Positions 15,560 to 23,082 are shown, counted from the first letter of the stretch. The stretch: DNA of 24,097 nt from Patescibacteria group bacterium (GCA_029260955.1 JAJDCF010000104.1:1-24097); one strand, 5' to 3'. Made by a program: numbers and translations. The notes: generated from the letters alone by a model not told the origin.

Positions 15560-16576
15560 ATGAATACTACTTCTGATAAACACTCAAGTGATGCTCATCT
15601 AGAGCTACCTAAAATAAGCTATCCCCGCGTGGCGGCTGGATTCCAGGAACAAAAAACAGAAGAACCAACGCCGCCGCCACTACCATATGAGGATGAGGTC
15701 TATGATGCAATGCTGGAACAGCATTTTGAAAACCATAAGGCTGGAATAGAGGGTTCTATGGATAGAGCAGTTGCTTTGATCGAAGAACAATATAGAGAAC
15801 GCCGTGACTGGGAGGCTTCGCAGCCGATACAATTAAACTTTCCGCAAGTAGCCAGAATCCGTGTGACAGAAGATCTGGCGCGACAGGCCCTTGAGAACCT
15901 GCATACCGACAAGTCCCCCAAGGTAAATGTTACGGCGAACTTTAATATGGAAGATCTGGAGGATACAGAGATACCCCTTTCCGAGCTAAACACCTACGAA
16001 ATAGCATGGTATCCGGATGCGAATAGGGAACGATTTATCATCTATTTTGTTTTTGCTGACGGAGTCATTATCAATGAGTCAGGCTTTGGCGATGGTCCAG
16101 AATGCCCGGACCTGAGTGACACCGTGGAAGGTGAACTTGTACGCGCTATTATCGCTAAATTTGAGACAAAAAAGAATGTACTTAGAGAAGCCCGCCTTGA
16201 GATTGCCAAACAGCTAGCTCCAAACAACAGAGACCTCCAGCATATACTTATGCTGAGCATGCAGACTTCAGGCAGCATGCAACCCGAACCAACAGTGGTA
16301 GAGGAAGGTATAGAGTTTTATGATGTCGGTGCCTTCGACGGCTATGTTGGAGTAAAGAGCGGTCATGTATACACCTTACAACATGAAGCAAGTCTTATCC
16401 GTGTGATACAACCGGGCGATCCCGACTACACTTCTGAAGAGGACCTTCGAAGAAGCGGTTGGGGGAGGCTTATAGAAGTTTCCAGGGGGGAAATGGATGC
16501 AGCACTAGAAAGGTATAACACACGGGGAGAATTGATCGTACCGATAGTCAGAAAGGTCGCAGAGGGAAAGCATTGA
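15560..16576 (+). CDS. Unknown protein (338 aa)
   Basis: Not recognised. The start ATG 15560 is set by the promoter, which overlaps the alternative GTG. The protein is acidic and soluble, without signal peptide or membrane helix. Residues 1-45 are likely disordered (a PTPPPLP run), 48-90 helical, 95-235 mixed with a strand-rich centre (YEIAWYPDANRERFIIYFVFADGVII), then a helix, and 260-338 another small mixed domain (EFYDVGAFDGYVGVKSGHVY). The function cannot be inferred from its neighbours, homoserine dehydrogenase and tRNA-Glu. Its stop TGA lies inside the -35 of the tRNA promoter. Confidence 0.75.
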   Translation: MNTTSDKHSSDAHLELPKISYPRVAAGFQEQKTEEPTPPPLPYEDEVYDAMLEQHFENHKAGIEGSMDRAVALIEEQYRERRDWEASQPIQLNFPQVARIRVTEDLARQALENLHTDKSPKVNVTANFNMEDLEDTEIPLSELNTYEIAWYPDANRERFIIYFVFADGVIINESGFGDGPECPDLSDTVEGELVRAIIAKFETKKNVLREARLEIAKQLAPNNRDLQHILMLSMQTSGSMQPEPTVVEEGIEFYDVGAFDGYVGVKSGHVYTLQHEASLIRVIQPGDPDYTSEEDLRRSGWGRLIEVSRGEMDAALERYNTRGELIVPIVRKVAEGKH

Positions 16577-16600
16577 CATTTTTTCATCGCCCATTAAAAT
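16573..16600 (+). promoter_or_regulatory. tRNA-Glu promoter
   Basis: TTGACA (16573-16578), a 16-nt spacer and TAAAAT (16595-16600). Start near 16607, 24 nt before the mature tRNA. The -35 contains the stop codon of the preceding gene. Confidence 0.75.
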
Positions 16601-16630
16601 GATCCTGCTGTCGTAGCAAAACGACGACGT

Positions 16631-16705
16631 GGGGCCATCGTCTAGTGGTTAGGACGCCAGGTTTTCATCCTGGTAACAGGGGTTCGATTCCCCTTGGCCC
16701 TACCA
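16631..16705 (+). tRNA. tRNA-Glu (anticodon UUC)
   Basis: The 75-nt gene folds as a full cloverleaf: acceptor GGGGCCA/TGGCCCT with a G-U first pair, D stem GTCT/GGAC, anticodon stem CCAGG/CCTGG around TTTTCAT with TTC at 16664-16666, and T arm CAGGGGTTCGATTCCCCTTG-like. The CCA end is encoded (16703-16705). The discriminator is A. Confidence 0.97.
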
Positions 16706-16800
16706 CCCACAGAATCCTTCTCGGCCTACGGCCTGCGATTGAATTCTGTGTGGGCCTTAGCTTCGCTAACCACTGAGTTCTGCCTGTGGGTCCTTTTTTT
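16706..16800 (+). terminator. Hairpin-rich tRNA 3' trailer ending in a T-run
   Basis: CCCACAGAATC (16706-16716) can pair with ATTCTGTGTGGG (16743-16754) or with TTCTGCCTGTGGG (16778-16790). The latter is followed closely by seven Ts at 16794-16800. Nested small hairpins GGCC-TAC-GGCC and TTAGC-TTC-GCTAA lie between. Likely tRNA terminator; its distal part overlaps the end of the opposing gene. Confidence 0.55.
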
Positions 16801-17161
16801 CGGTCTTTTTACCAAGCTTAACAATGTCATTCCCTTCCTCATCCCTTCCTCTTGTGAGTTGAACTAGATTTGATGAAAATCTTGCATTCACTGCCTCTAT
16901 AATTTCATCTGCTTCGTTATCGGGAATTTCTATCTCTCCATCATTAGCAAGTCCTGGAAACATAGTCATTTGCCCCTGACCATTGGCGACTGCTTTTTCA
17001 ATTTCACGGCGTTCATCAATAATGAAAGCTCGAATCTGGTCCAATAAATCTGAGTGAATGTGATTGATGTCTTCTACTAGTGGCAGCATACGCTGTATCA
17101 CTTGAACACCTGAAGGCCGTTCATTATTGCGCAGTTCCTGTGATGCTTTTTCTGAAGCCAT
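16766..17161 (-). CDS. Unknown small acidic protein with possible clamp-binding motif (131 aa)
   Basis: Not recognised. The product is soluble, with an N-terminal helical half (about 5-60) and an acidic C-terminal half ending in a Lys/Glu tail. QMTMF at 64-68 resembles the beta-sliding-clamp-binding pentapeptide (consensus QL-x-LF, and QLDLF in this window's polymerase) and lies in a predicted loop rich in Gly and Pro (GQGQMTMFPGL), the setting expected for such motifs. This link to replication is speculative. A good promoter (17190-17218) drives it. It ends inside the T-rich trailer of the tRNA gene, facing it. Confidence 0.7.
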   Translation of the reverse strand: MASEKASQELRNNERPSGVQVIQRMLPLVEDINHIHSDLLDQIRAFIIDERREIEKAVANGQGQMTMFPGLANDGEIEIPDNEADEIIEAVNARFSSNLVQLTRGRDEEGNDIVKLGKKTEKKDPQAELSG

Positions 17162-17189
17162 GTAAATTTTGTAGTTAACCTAGTGTGTT

Positions 17190-17218
17190 ATAATAACATA
17201 TATTTTTTATTATGTAAA
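17190..17218 (-). promoter_or_regulatory. Promoter for the 131-aa protein gene
   Basis: On the minus strand TTTACA (17218-17213), a 17-nt spacer and TGTTATTAT (extended -10 ending at 17190). Leader about 22 nt. Confidence 0.65.
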
Positions 17219-17334
17219 GAATTAACTCTGGGCTGCCCATATCAAATAAATGCATTATTAACCCGCTAATAGTGGGCTAATAGCCCGCTAATATTGCCTA
17301 AAAGAGGTATAGCTGGAGTAGTCTGCAAATTGGT

Positions 17335-17364
17335 TTGGTGGGCCGCAGCATAATTCGTTATACT
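17335..17364 (+). promoter_or_regulatory. Promoter for purH
   Basis: TTGGTG (17335-17340), an 18-nt spacer and TATACT (17359-17364). Start near 17371 gives a ~21-nt leader to ATG 17392. No PurR box or purine riboswitch is visible. Confidence 0.55.
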
Positions 17365-17391
17365 AGCCCTACTTACCTAATAATTTCCATC

Positions 17392-18912
17392 ATGATCAAA
17401 AGAGCGCTTATTTCTGTTTCGGATAAGACTGGAATTGCCGATTTTGCTAAAAAACTGGCCGCTAAAGATGTTGAAATTTTATCTACTGGAGGAACTGCCA
17501 AGCTACTACGAGAAAATGGAGTAGAAGTTAAGGATGTGAGTGATTATACGGGTTTTCCCGAGATGATGAGCGGACGAGTGAAGACATTGCACCCAAAAAT
17601 TCATGGCGGACTTTTGGCTTTACGCGAAAATGACGAGCACATGAAAGCAGCGACCGACAACGGCATCGAAATGATCGATTTAGTGGTGGTGAATCTGTAC
17701 CCTTTCGCAGAAACTATTAAAAAAGAGGGGGTAACTGAAGGCGAGGCGATTGAACAGATTGATATTGGTGGACCCAGTATGCTTCGTAGTGCTGCCAAGA
17801 ACTTTCAGTCGGTCACCGTGATAACGGATCCGGCCGATTATGAATTGGTTGGCACGGAGATTGAGAAAGATGGTGATACGACTCCAGAGACTCGACGACG
17901 GCTGGCGGAAAAAGTCTTTGAACTTACGGCCCGCTATGATGCGAACATTGCTAGCTATCTTTCTGATGGAAAATTGGATGGCTTTTTGGTCAAGAAGGTT
18001 CAGGATTTACGATATGGCGAAAATCCACACCAAAATGCAGCTTTTTATGCTGACATGCCGGGTCACAAAGAGGCCAGCCTGATGAACGCGGAGCAGCTTC
18101 AAGGTAAGGATCTTTCTTACAACAATATAATGGATGCCGATGGGGCGCTCAGCTTGGTTCGTGAATTCGATGCGCCAACAGTGGCTTTTATCAAACATGC
18201 CAACCCTTGTGGTATCGCTTCGGCAGATAGTATTGGTGAAGCCTTTAAACTTGCTTACGAAACTGACTCAAAGTCGGCTTTTGGAGGTATTATCGCTCTT
18301 AATAGAGCGGTTACAAAAGAAATTGCAGAAGAAATTGTGAATAAGTTCTTTGAAGTGGTACTTGCGCCGGATTACGAAGATGGCGCGCTGAAAGTTTTTG
18401 AAGCTAAGAAGAATTTGAGGGTGTTAAAACTACCTGAAGTGAAGCCTGAACCGGAAGCTAAGACTTATCGCAAAGTGTCTGGCGGACTTCTGATTCAAGA
18501 TTTGGATACGGCGCGAGTTAGCGAGGCGGACTTAAAAGTCGTGACTAAGAGACAGCCAACGGAAGAGGAGATGAAGGATTTGCTTTTTGCCTGGCACACC
18601 GTAAAACACGTGAAGAGTAATGCTATTGTCTTAGTCAAAAACGCAGCCACTGTTGGCATTGGCGCTGGGCAGATGAGCCGAGTTGATGCGGTGGAACTTT
18701 CGATCAAAAAAGCTCTGGATCGCGAAGAAGGAAGTGTGATGGCCAGTGATGCATTCTTCCCCTTTCCCGACAGCATCGAAACGGCATCCAAGCACAAAAT
18801 CACCGCCATCATTCAACCAGGAGGGTCAATTAAAGACGATACCGTGATCGCAGCAGCCGATGAAGCCGGCATCGCTATGGTATTTACCGGAAAGCGAGCC
18901 TTTTTACACTAA
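17392..18912 (+). CDS. purH: Bifunctional AICAR transformylase / IMP cyclohydrolase PurH
   Basis: It performs the last two steps of de novo IMP synthesis. The 506-aa protein starts with the MGS-like cyclohydrolase domain (MIKRALISVSDKTG; STGGTAKLL 31-39; GRVKTLHPKIHGG 61-73) followed by the AICAR formyltransferase domain with IKHANPCG, whose Lys268-His269 are the catalytic pair. The C-terminal block DAFFPFPDSIETA...QPGGSIKDD...AGIAMVFTGKRAFLH matches the family end. I chose ATG 17392 over an upstream GTG (17335) because the latter lies in the -35 and adds 19 unconserved residues. No other pur gene is nearby, so the pathway is dispersed or partial. The structured repeat at 18918-19063 begins 5 nt after the stop. 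Confidence 0.95.
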   Translation: MIKRALISVSDKTGIADFAKKLAAKDVEILSTGGTAKLLRENGVEVKDVSDYTGFPEMMSGRVKTLHPKIHGGLLALRENDEHMKAATDNGIEMIDLVVVNLYPFAETIKKEGVTEGEAIEQIDIGGPSMLRSAAKNFQSVTVITDPADYELVGTEIEKDGDTTPETRRRLAEKVFELTARYDANIASYLSDGKLDGFLVKKVQDLRYGENPHQNAAFYADMPGHKEASLMNAEQLQGKDLSYNNIMDADGALSLVREFDAPTVAFIKHANPCGIASADSIGEAFKLAYETDSKSAFGGIIALNRAVTKEIAEEIVNKFFEVVLAPDYEDGALKVFEAKKNLRVLKLPEVKPEPEAKTYRKVSGGLLIQDLDTARVSEADLKVVTKRQPTEEEMKDLLFAWHTVKHVKSNAIVLVKNAATVGIGAGQMSRVDAVELSIKKALDREEGSVMASDAFFPFPDSIETASKHKITAIIQPGGSIKDDTVIAAADEAGIAMVFTGKRAFLH

Positions 18913-18917
18913 GCTCT

Positions 18918-19063
18918 CTGGAACCTTTAAAAAAGGTTCCAGTACCTCCAAAATATCTGATTTCGCTCGAACATTTTCTTCGCCCAGCTTCGCAGCTTCC
19001 TTCAGGGCACATGCCCCCTCAGGGTCTGCCTCGTGGGCTCACGAAAATTTCTCACTCAGTGAT
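18918..19063 (+). repeat. 146-nt structured intergenic repeat, copy 2
   Basis: It starts 5 nt after the purH stop with a perfect hairpin TGGAACCTTT-AAA-AAAGGTTCCA (18919-18941). It then shows AGCT-TCGC-AGCT, GGGC-ACAT-GCCC and TCGTG-GGCT-CACGA hairpins, and ends with CTCACTCAGTGAT. Same length as the minus-strand copy at 13451-13596, without gaps. Confidence 0.85.
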
Positions 19064-19084
19064 TTCATTCTGTGATCAGTGCCA

Positions 19085-19093
19085 TGATATAAT
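19085..19093 (+). promoter_or_regulatory. Extended -10 giving a leaderless tilS mRNA
   Basis: TGATATAAT at 19085-19093 is a perfect extended -10. The expected start, 7 nt downstream, is the A of ATG 19100. No strong -35. Confidence 0.7.
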
Positions 19094-19099
19094 GCGGCT

Positions 19100-20320
19100 A
19101 TGAATGAGCTAAAATCCAAAGTAAAATCAGCTCTAAAACCCCTCCCCCCTTTTAAAAAGGTCATGGTGGGTCTTTCGGGAGGCATGGATAGCGTGGTACT
19201 GACCCATGCACTCAAAAGCCTGGGTTACGAGGTGATCGTGGCTCATTTAAACCACCAACTGCGCGGAGAAGAGGCTGACCGGGATGAAGCTTTTGTGATT
19301 GAGTTGGCTAAAAAATGGAAAATGCCCTACGTGAGTAAAAAAGCCGTTATTCCCGAGGAGAAAAATATTGAAAATAGCGCCCGCCATCTTCGCTACAGCT
19401 TTTTAGAGATTGAACGCGAGGCTTATCGGGCAGACTTAATTGCGGTGGGCCACCATTTTGATGACCAAATTGAGACGATTCTGATGCACGAACAGCGTGG
19501 CTCCGGCCTGCGCGGCAGGCGTGGTATGCGGCTTCTAAAAGGCAAAATTCTGAGGCCTCTCATCGACATTCCTCGCCGAGAGGTTGCGGCTTATGCGACT
19601 CAGCACCAGCTGGATTACATTATGGACTCCAGCAACCTTGATACCAGCCTGGAGCGCAACCGCTTGCGACATGAGGTAGTACCTGAACTTCGTAAAATCC
19701 CCGGTTTTGAAGAAAAAATGCGCCAGATTTCGCGCGATGCGGCCCATAAATTGGATTTTTTGGAGCAAGAAAAAATTGCTTGGAAAGAAATATATATGGC
19801 CGACAATACTTTGAATCGTGTCGCTTTTAACAAGCTGGATGCCGACCTGAAAGTCGAGATTCTGCTGGACCTTTTGGGGCAGGAAGATATTTACCGAACA
19901 ACCCTGAACCGCCTTACAAGCTTTGTGGCCAGCGGAAAAACCGGTAAAGAAATTAAGGTAAAGTCCCTCACTTTTGTCGTCGAATACGATCAGCTTAAGT
20001 GGTATCGGGGAACACCTGAGAAGCTTGAAAAAAAGCCCATTGAAGGAGAAGCCAGCTGGGGCGGCTACACGATCAAGGTCAGTAACATTAAGCCGCTTTA
20101 CGTACGTTCCTGGAAGCACGGTGATCGATTTCAGCCAAGTGGCATGAAAGGCACCAAAAAGCTTCAAGACTTTTTTGTGGATGAGAAGATTCCTAAATAT
20201 GATCGCAAGCAGATTCCTGTTATTGTGAATGACGAAGATGCGATCATCTGTATTGGTAACCTGCGCTTTAGCGAAAAGCACAAACACCTTAGTGATAAAA
20301 TTAAAATCGAGAAACAATGA
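19100..20320 (+). CDS. tilS: tRNA(Ile)-lysidine synthase TilS
   Basis: It modifies C34 of tRNA-Ile(CAU) to lysidine, allowing AUA decoding. The 406-aa protein has the N-type ATP-pyrophosphatase P-loop SGGMDS (26-31), then AHLNHQLRGEEADRD (48-62), GHHFDDQIET (117-126) and DSSNLDTSLERNRLRHEVVPEL (176-197), all TilS hallmarks. A central helical domain follows, and the C-terminal domain ends with WKHGDRFQPSGMKGTKKLQDFFVDEKIP...IGNLR. Length is normal for the longer TilS class. ATG 19100 fits the extended -10 only as a leaderless message. The stop overlaps the start of the next gene (ATGA), so the secreted FN3 protein is cotranscribed, without obvious functional link. Confidence 0.95.
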   Translation: MNELKSKVKSALKPLPPFKKVMVGLSGGMDSVVLTHALKSLGYEVIVAHLNHQLRGEEADRDEAFVIELAKKWKMPYVSKKAVIPEEKNIENSARHLRYSFLEIEREAYRADLIAVGHHFDDQIETILMHEQRGSGLRGRRGMRLLKGKILRPLIDIPRREVAAYATQHQLDYIMDSSNLDTSLERNRLRHEVVPELRKIPGFEEKMRQISRDAAHKLDFLEQEKIAWKEIYMADNTLNRVAFNKLDADLKVEILLDLLGQEDIYRTTLNRLTSFVASGKTGKEIKVKSLTFVVEYDQLKWYRGTPEKLEKKPIEGEASWGGYTIKVSNIKPLYVRSWKHGDRFQPSGMKGTKKLQDFFVDEKIPKYDRKQIPVIVNDEDAIICIGNLRFSEKHKHLSDKIKIEKQ

Positions 20321-21498
20321 TCAAACGACTTTTTCCAATCATCATAGCTGCTGCAATTCTGGCTCCCTCGCTGGCTTTTGCGACTTATGAGCGAGCTATA
20401 CGAGTTACGGCAAATCAGGTGGTTGATTACATGAATAACTTTGTTCTGATCGATTACGATGGTGAGCAGTGGCTCCTTCATCACAAAACCGGCTGCGGAA
20501 ATGTGGTGGAAGGTGACAAGCTGACTCTGGCTATTCGGGGCGAGCTGGATGGCAATCAAGACACCCTGTGGAAAGGTACCTCTTATAACTGTATTGTCGA
20601 CCAGGCAGAGATGATCACCGGAACCATGACCGCTATTACGATTTCGGGAGAAGATAATTACACTTCGGTAAATGACAACGGCAAGCCTTATCGGATTTAT
20701 TACAGCGATCGATGCAGCGCCATTCAAAACATGAAAGGAAAAGAGGTGTATGTTCGTAAATTTGGAGGCGACCAGCTACGGGCTGGTGACCAGTTCTTTT
20801 TGCCCGGAGCTGGCGAAATGTGCGCCATTACTTACGTTATGCCACAGGGGCAAGCCCTACCCGAGCGGCAACCGGTTGTTGGAGATGTAAAACGCCCTAC
20901 CACTCCCACTCACGTGCGTGCCATTCCCACTACCAGAGCGGTTTATTTATACTGGGATGCTGCCAAAGACGATGATGGAATTTCGCATTATGTGATCAGT
21001 GCATCTCTTTACCATCGGGATGACCCGGTTGCTCAAGATCCGTCGGTGAAGCCACAAGAAATGCCGAACACCATTGTTACCGAAACAAACAAGCCAAGTC
21101 TTAGAATGGAAGACCTGGAGCCTGATGAACTTTATTTCTTCCGTGTCATCGCGGTAGATAATTCGGACAACGAGAGCTCTTACTGGAGCGAGGAGGCCAC
21201 TGCCACCACCAAAAGCTCTATTGCTCAACGGAGTGTAGAAAACAGTGAGCTTAAGCTTGTTATGGGCCAAGAAACACCAACCTCGTATCTTTTTCGATGG
21301 ACCAACATACCGGGAAGCAAATACAGTGTAGTGCTAGAGGTGGATAATGATAAAGTCTTCATCAGCAACCATTGGAAACAGACTTATATTCGCATTCTGA
21401 AAAAGCCTGAACGAAAAGGAAAGGACTTAGAGCTTATTGTGCGCAGCTTAAGTATTAAAGGCATTGTCCAAAAGGCCGTCGCTAGGTTTGGCTTCTAG
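20317..21498 (+). CDS. Secreted protein with fibronectin type III domain
   Basis: The 393-aa product has a Sec signal peptide (MIKRLFPIIIAAAILAPSLAFA, cleavage likely after Ala22). The first extracellular region (25-185) contains four cysteines (60, 92, 133, 169) that could form two disulfides, and reads as beta-rich; I do not recognise it. A type III fibronectin domain follows at about 193-298 (PTTPTHVRAIPTTRAVYLYWDAAKDDDGISHYVI, then LEPDELYFFRVIAVDNSDNES). Residues 305-393 may be another Ig-like strand domain. There is no C-terminal anchor, so it is periplasmic, surface-bound or released. Cotranscribed with tilS by a 4-nt overlap. Its TAG stop lies in a CTAG palindrome shared with the convergent gene. 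Confidence 0.82.
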   Translation: MIKRLFPIIIAAAILAPSLAFATYERAIRVTANQVVDYMNNFVLIDYDGEQWLLHHKTGCGNVVEGDKLTLAIRGELDGNQDTLWKGTSYNCIVDQAEMITGTMTAITISGEDNYTSVNDNGKPYRIYYSDRCSAIQNMKGKEVYVRKFGGDQLRAGDQFFLPGAGEMCAITYVMPQGQALPERQPVVGDVKRPTTPTHVRAIPTTRAVYLYWDAAKDDDGISHYVISASLYHRDDPVAQDPSVKPQEMPNTIVTETNKPSLRMEDLEPDELYFFRVIAVDNSDNESSYWSEEATATTKSSIAQRSVENSELKLVMGQETPTSYLFRWTNIPGSKYSVVLEVDNDKVFISNHWKQTYIRILKKPERKGKDLELIVRSLSIKGIVQKAVARFGF

Positions 21499-22271
21499 AA
21501 GAATTCCTGCTCAAGCACCTGGTACCACTTGCCTTCTGGCGTCAGAAGGAACTTGGTTTCGTGAATGCAACTTCTTCCGGCCAAAGGCTCCCCTACAGCC
21601 CTTGTTTCGGCATCAAGCTCAACAAAAGCCGGATCTCTTTCGATAAAAACAAACTGTGTTAGTCCAGCTCCGGTTTTGTCTGCATAGTCAAAGTAATCAC
21701 AGCCACCTTTTTTGACATCTTCTCTAAAGATTTCCAGAAGCCTGTCTTCAATACGTCTTTCATAATCCCCCTCGATATTAGTCACAAGGGGTGTCACAAA
21801 AGCAATGTTGATTGCCTCTTCATAAGTAGCGTATCCATTCTGGGCTACGGTCATAACACCCGTGAAGGTGAACAACGATAAAATAATGAAGACAAAAAGA
21901 TGGATTCTTTTAGCAATGACGACTTCTTTTAAGCTTTGGCTACCAATGTAATAAATAATCAGCATGGTGGTCCCCAGAACTAGAGCCAGGAAGCGTAATA
22001 TTCCCCCTCTGACCCCAGCGATCAGCAGATCGGCCAGTGATGTGAACATGAATAAGAAAATAACAATCAATGCAATCACGGCGAACGAGGCGATTCGCAT
22101 CATTGTTCGATGACGAACAACTGCCCTAAGCAACGTGTCGACAACAAACACCCAATATTTACGAATGTAAAAGTTTAGCGTAAACAGCATAAAGGTCTCT
22201 ATAAAATAGAAGACCAAAAAGGAGACAACCAAGAATATTAAAAGTGGTAGGATTTGTTGCAGACTTGCCAT
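21495..22271 (-). CDS. Unknown four-helix membrane protein with soluble C-terminal domain
   Basis: Not recognised. The 258-aa protein has hydrophobic helices at about 8-35, 59-85, 89-110 and 121-143, separated by short basic loops (IRKYW, RHRTMMR, KRIH), then a 115-residue soluble domain containing YATYEEAINIAFVTPLVTN and two cysteines (about 190 and 235). The four-helix plus extracytoplasmic domain layout is common in envelope proteins. The start lies 18 nt downstream of the preceding gene on the same strand, so the two form an operon. No Shine-Dalgarno is present before ATG 22271. Confidence 0.75.
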   Translation of the reverse strand: MASLQQILPLLIFLVVSFLVFYFIETFMLFTLNFYIRKYWVFVVDTLLRAVVRHRTMMRIASFAVIALIVIFLFMFTSLADLLIAGVRGGILRFLALVLGTTMLIIYYIGSQSLKEVVIAKRIHLFVFIILSLFTFTGVMTVAQNGYATYEEAINIAFVTPLVTNIEGDYERRIEDRLLEIFREDVKKGGCDYFDYADKTGAGLTQFVFIERDPAFVELDAETRAVGEPLAGRSCIHETKFLLTPEGKWYQVLEQEFF

Positions 22272-22289
22272 GGGAAGGTATTTTTTATT

Positions 22290-23078
22290 TTATTTCAGGG
22301 AAACTTTGGTGACCTTGTTTCCCTCAACAATTATCTTAAATGTTGGAAAAACCTTGCTCAAAACGTCTCGGGTTTGCTCATTTGCTGTTTCAATAACTTC
22401 CCTTGGAGTTGTCACGCCATCACCATTTCTGTCACTACTCGCGTCGTTATGTGCACCGCCAATAAGCACTGCATTGGCAGCATATTTTACCTTTCCTCCG
22501 AATAATTTCTTTACGTCAACAGTCTTGCTAGCAGCCCTGTATACGCTACCGTCTTCACCTTCTATTGACTCTACCCCATAAACTTGCCCTTCCACCTCAA
22601 AGCTCATTCCATCTTCACTAACCTTAACGCTCTTAGGAAGATCTTTAGGAAGGAAGTCCGCTACCGGCAAACTTACTACTTGTCCAGGAGAATTAACAAT
22701 TTTTTGAGCTGTTCCCTCAGCATCTCTATCCCCTCTTAATCCAAACAATCTGTGTGCAGCTCTGGATTGTGCTGATTGCAATGGAATCGGTACTCCCTGC
22801 TTTTCTGCATCTGCAATGGCTGCTCTTGCCTGAGCTCGATGATGATCAGTTATAGCGTTCTTTACATCAGGGCCGACGGTAGCTAATGCCAAAACTCCAC
22901 CAAAAACAAGTGCCTTTGCAATACCACTTCGGTATCCTCGTGTTGACTGTACTCCTTCAGCCTGAGTGTCGACTATAACCGGCTGACCAGAACCTGAGTC
23001 TGGTGGCTGAGGAACGTCTACAATTGATGCCTGTGGTGTTCTGTCTATATTGTCCATAATAGATAGAGTCTCCTCCAT
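22290..23078 (-). CDS. Unknown single-pass membrane protein with an EF-hand-type calcium loop
   Basis: Not recognised as a family. The 262-aa product has a Pro/Ser-rich, likely disordered N-terminus (1-50), one hydrophobic helix (about 52-70), a helical Ala/Arg region (75-115) and a beta-rich C-terminal part. Residues 216-227, DRNGDGVTTPRE, satisfy the canonical EF-hand loop (Asp1, Asn3, Asp5, Gly6, Thr9, Glu12); only one loop is present, as in excalibur- or dockerin-like single sites. Start choice is uncertain: TACATT (23088-23083) with TTGATT (23111-23106) 17 nt away would start transcription within or just after the first ATG, so Met8 (ATG at 23057), preceded by GGAGGAG, may be the true start. 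First gene of a pair with 22271. Confidence 0.75.
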   Translation of the reverse strand: MEETLSIMDNIDRTPQASIVDVPQPPDSGSGQPVIVDTQAEGVQSTRGYRSGIAKALVFGGVLALATVGPDVKNAITDHHRAQARAAIADAEKQGVPIPLQSAQSRAAHRLFGLRGDRDAEGTAQKIVNSPGQVVSLPVADFLPKDLPKSVKVSEDGMSFEVEGQVYGVESIEGEDGSVYRAASKTVDVKKLFGGKVKYAANAVLIGGAHNDASSDRNGDGVTTPREVIETANEQTRDVLSKVFPTFKIIVEGNKVTKVSLK

Positions 23079-23082
23079 CTAC

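Larger units (their letters stand above)
17162..17391. other. Intergenic region with minihairpin cluster and divergent promoters
   Basis: Minus-strand promoter at 17190-17218, plus-strand purH promoter at 17335-17364. Between them, CCCGCTAAT occurs at 17262-17270 and again at 17284-17292, with the perfect hairpin GGGCT-AAT-AGCCC at 17274-17286 and the imperfect CCCGCTAATAGTGGG at 17262-17276. No gene seen. Confidence 0.6.

Noticed and set aside
17335..17391. Upstream GTG start for purH
   Set aside because: It overlaps the -35 and adds 19 residues not found in PurH, whose conserved start is MIKRALISVSDKTG.
19535..20317. 260-aa minus-strand frame
   Set aside because: Antisense to tilS, whose motifs continue throughout; no coding features of its own.
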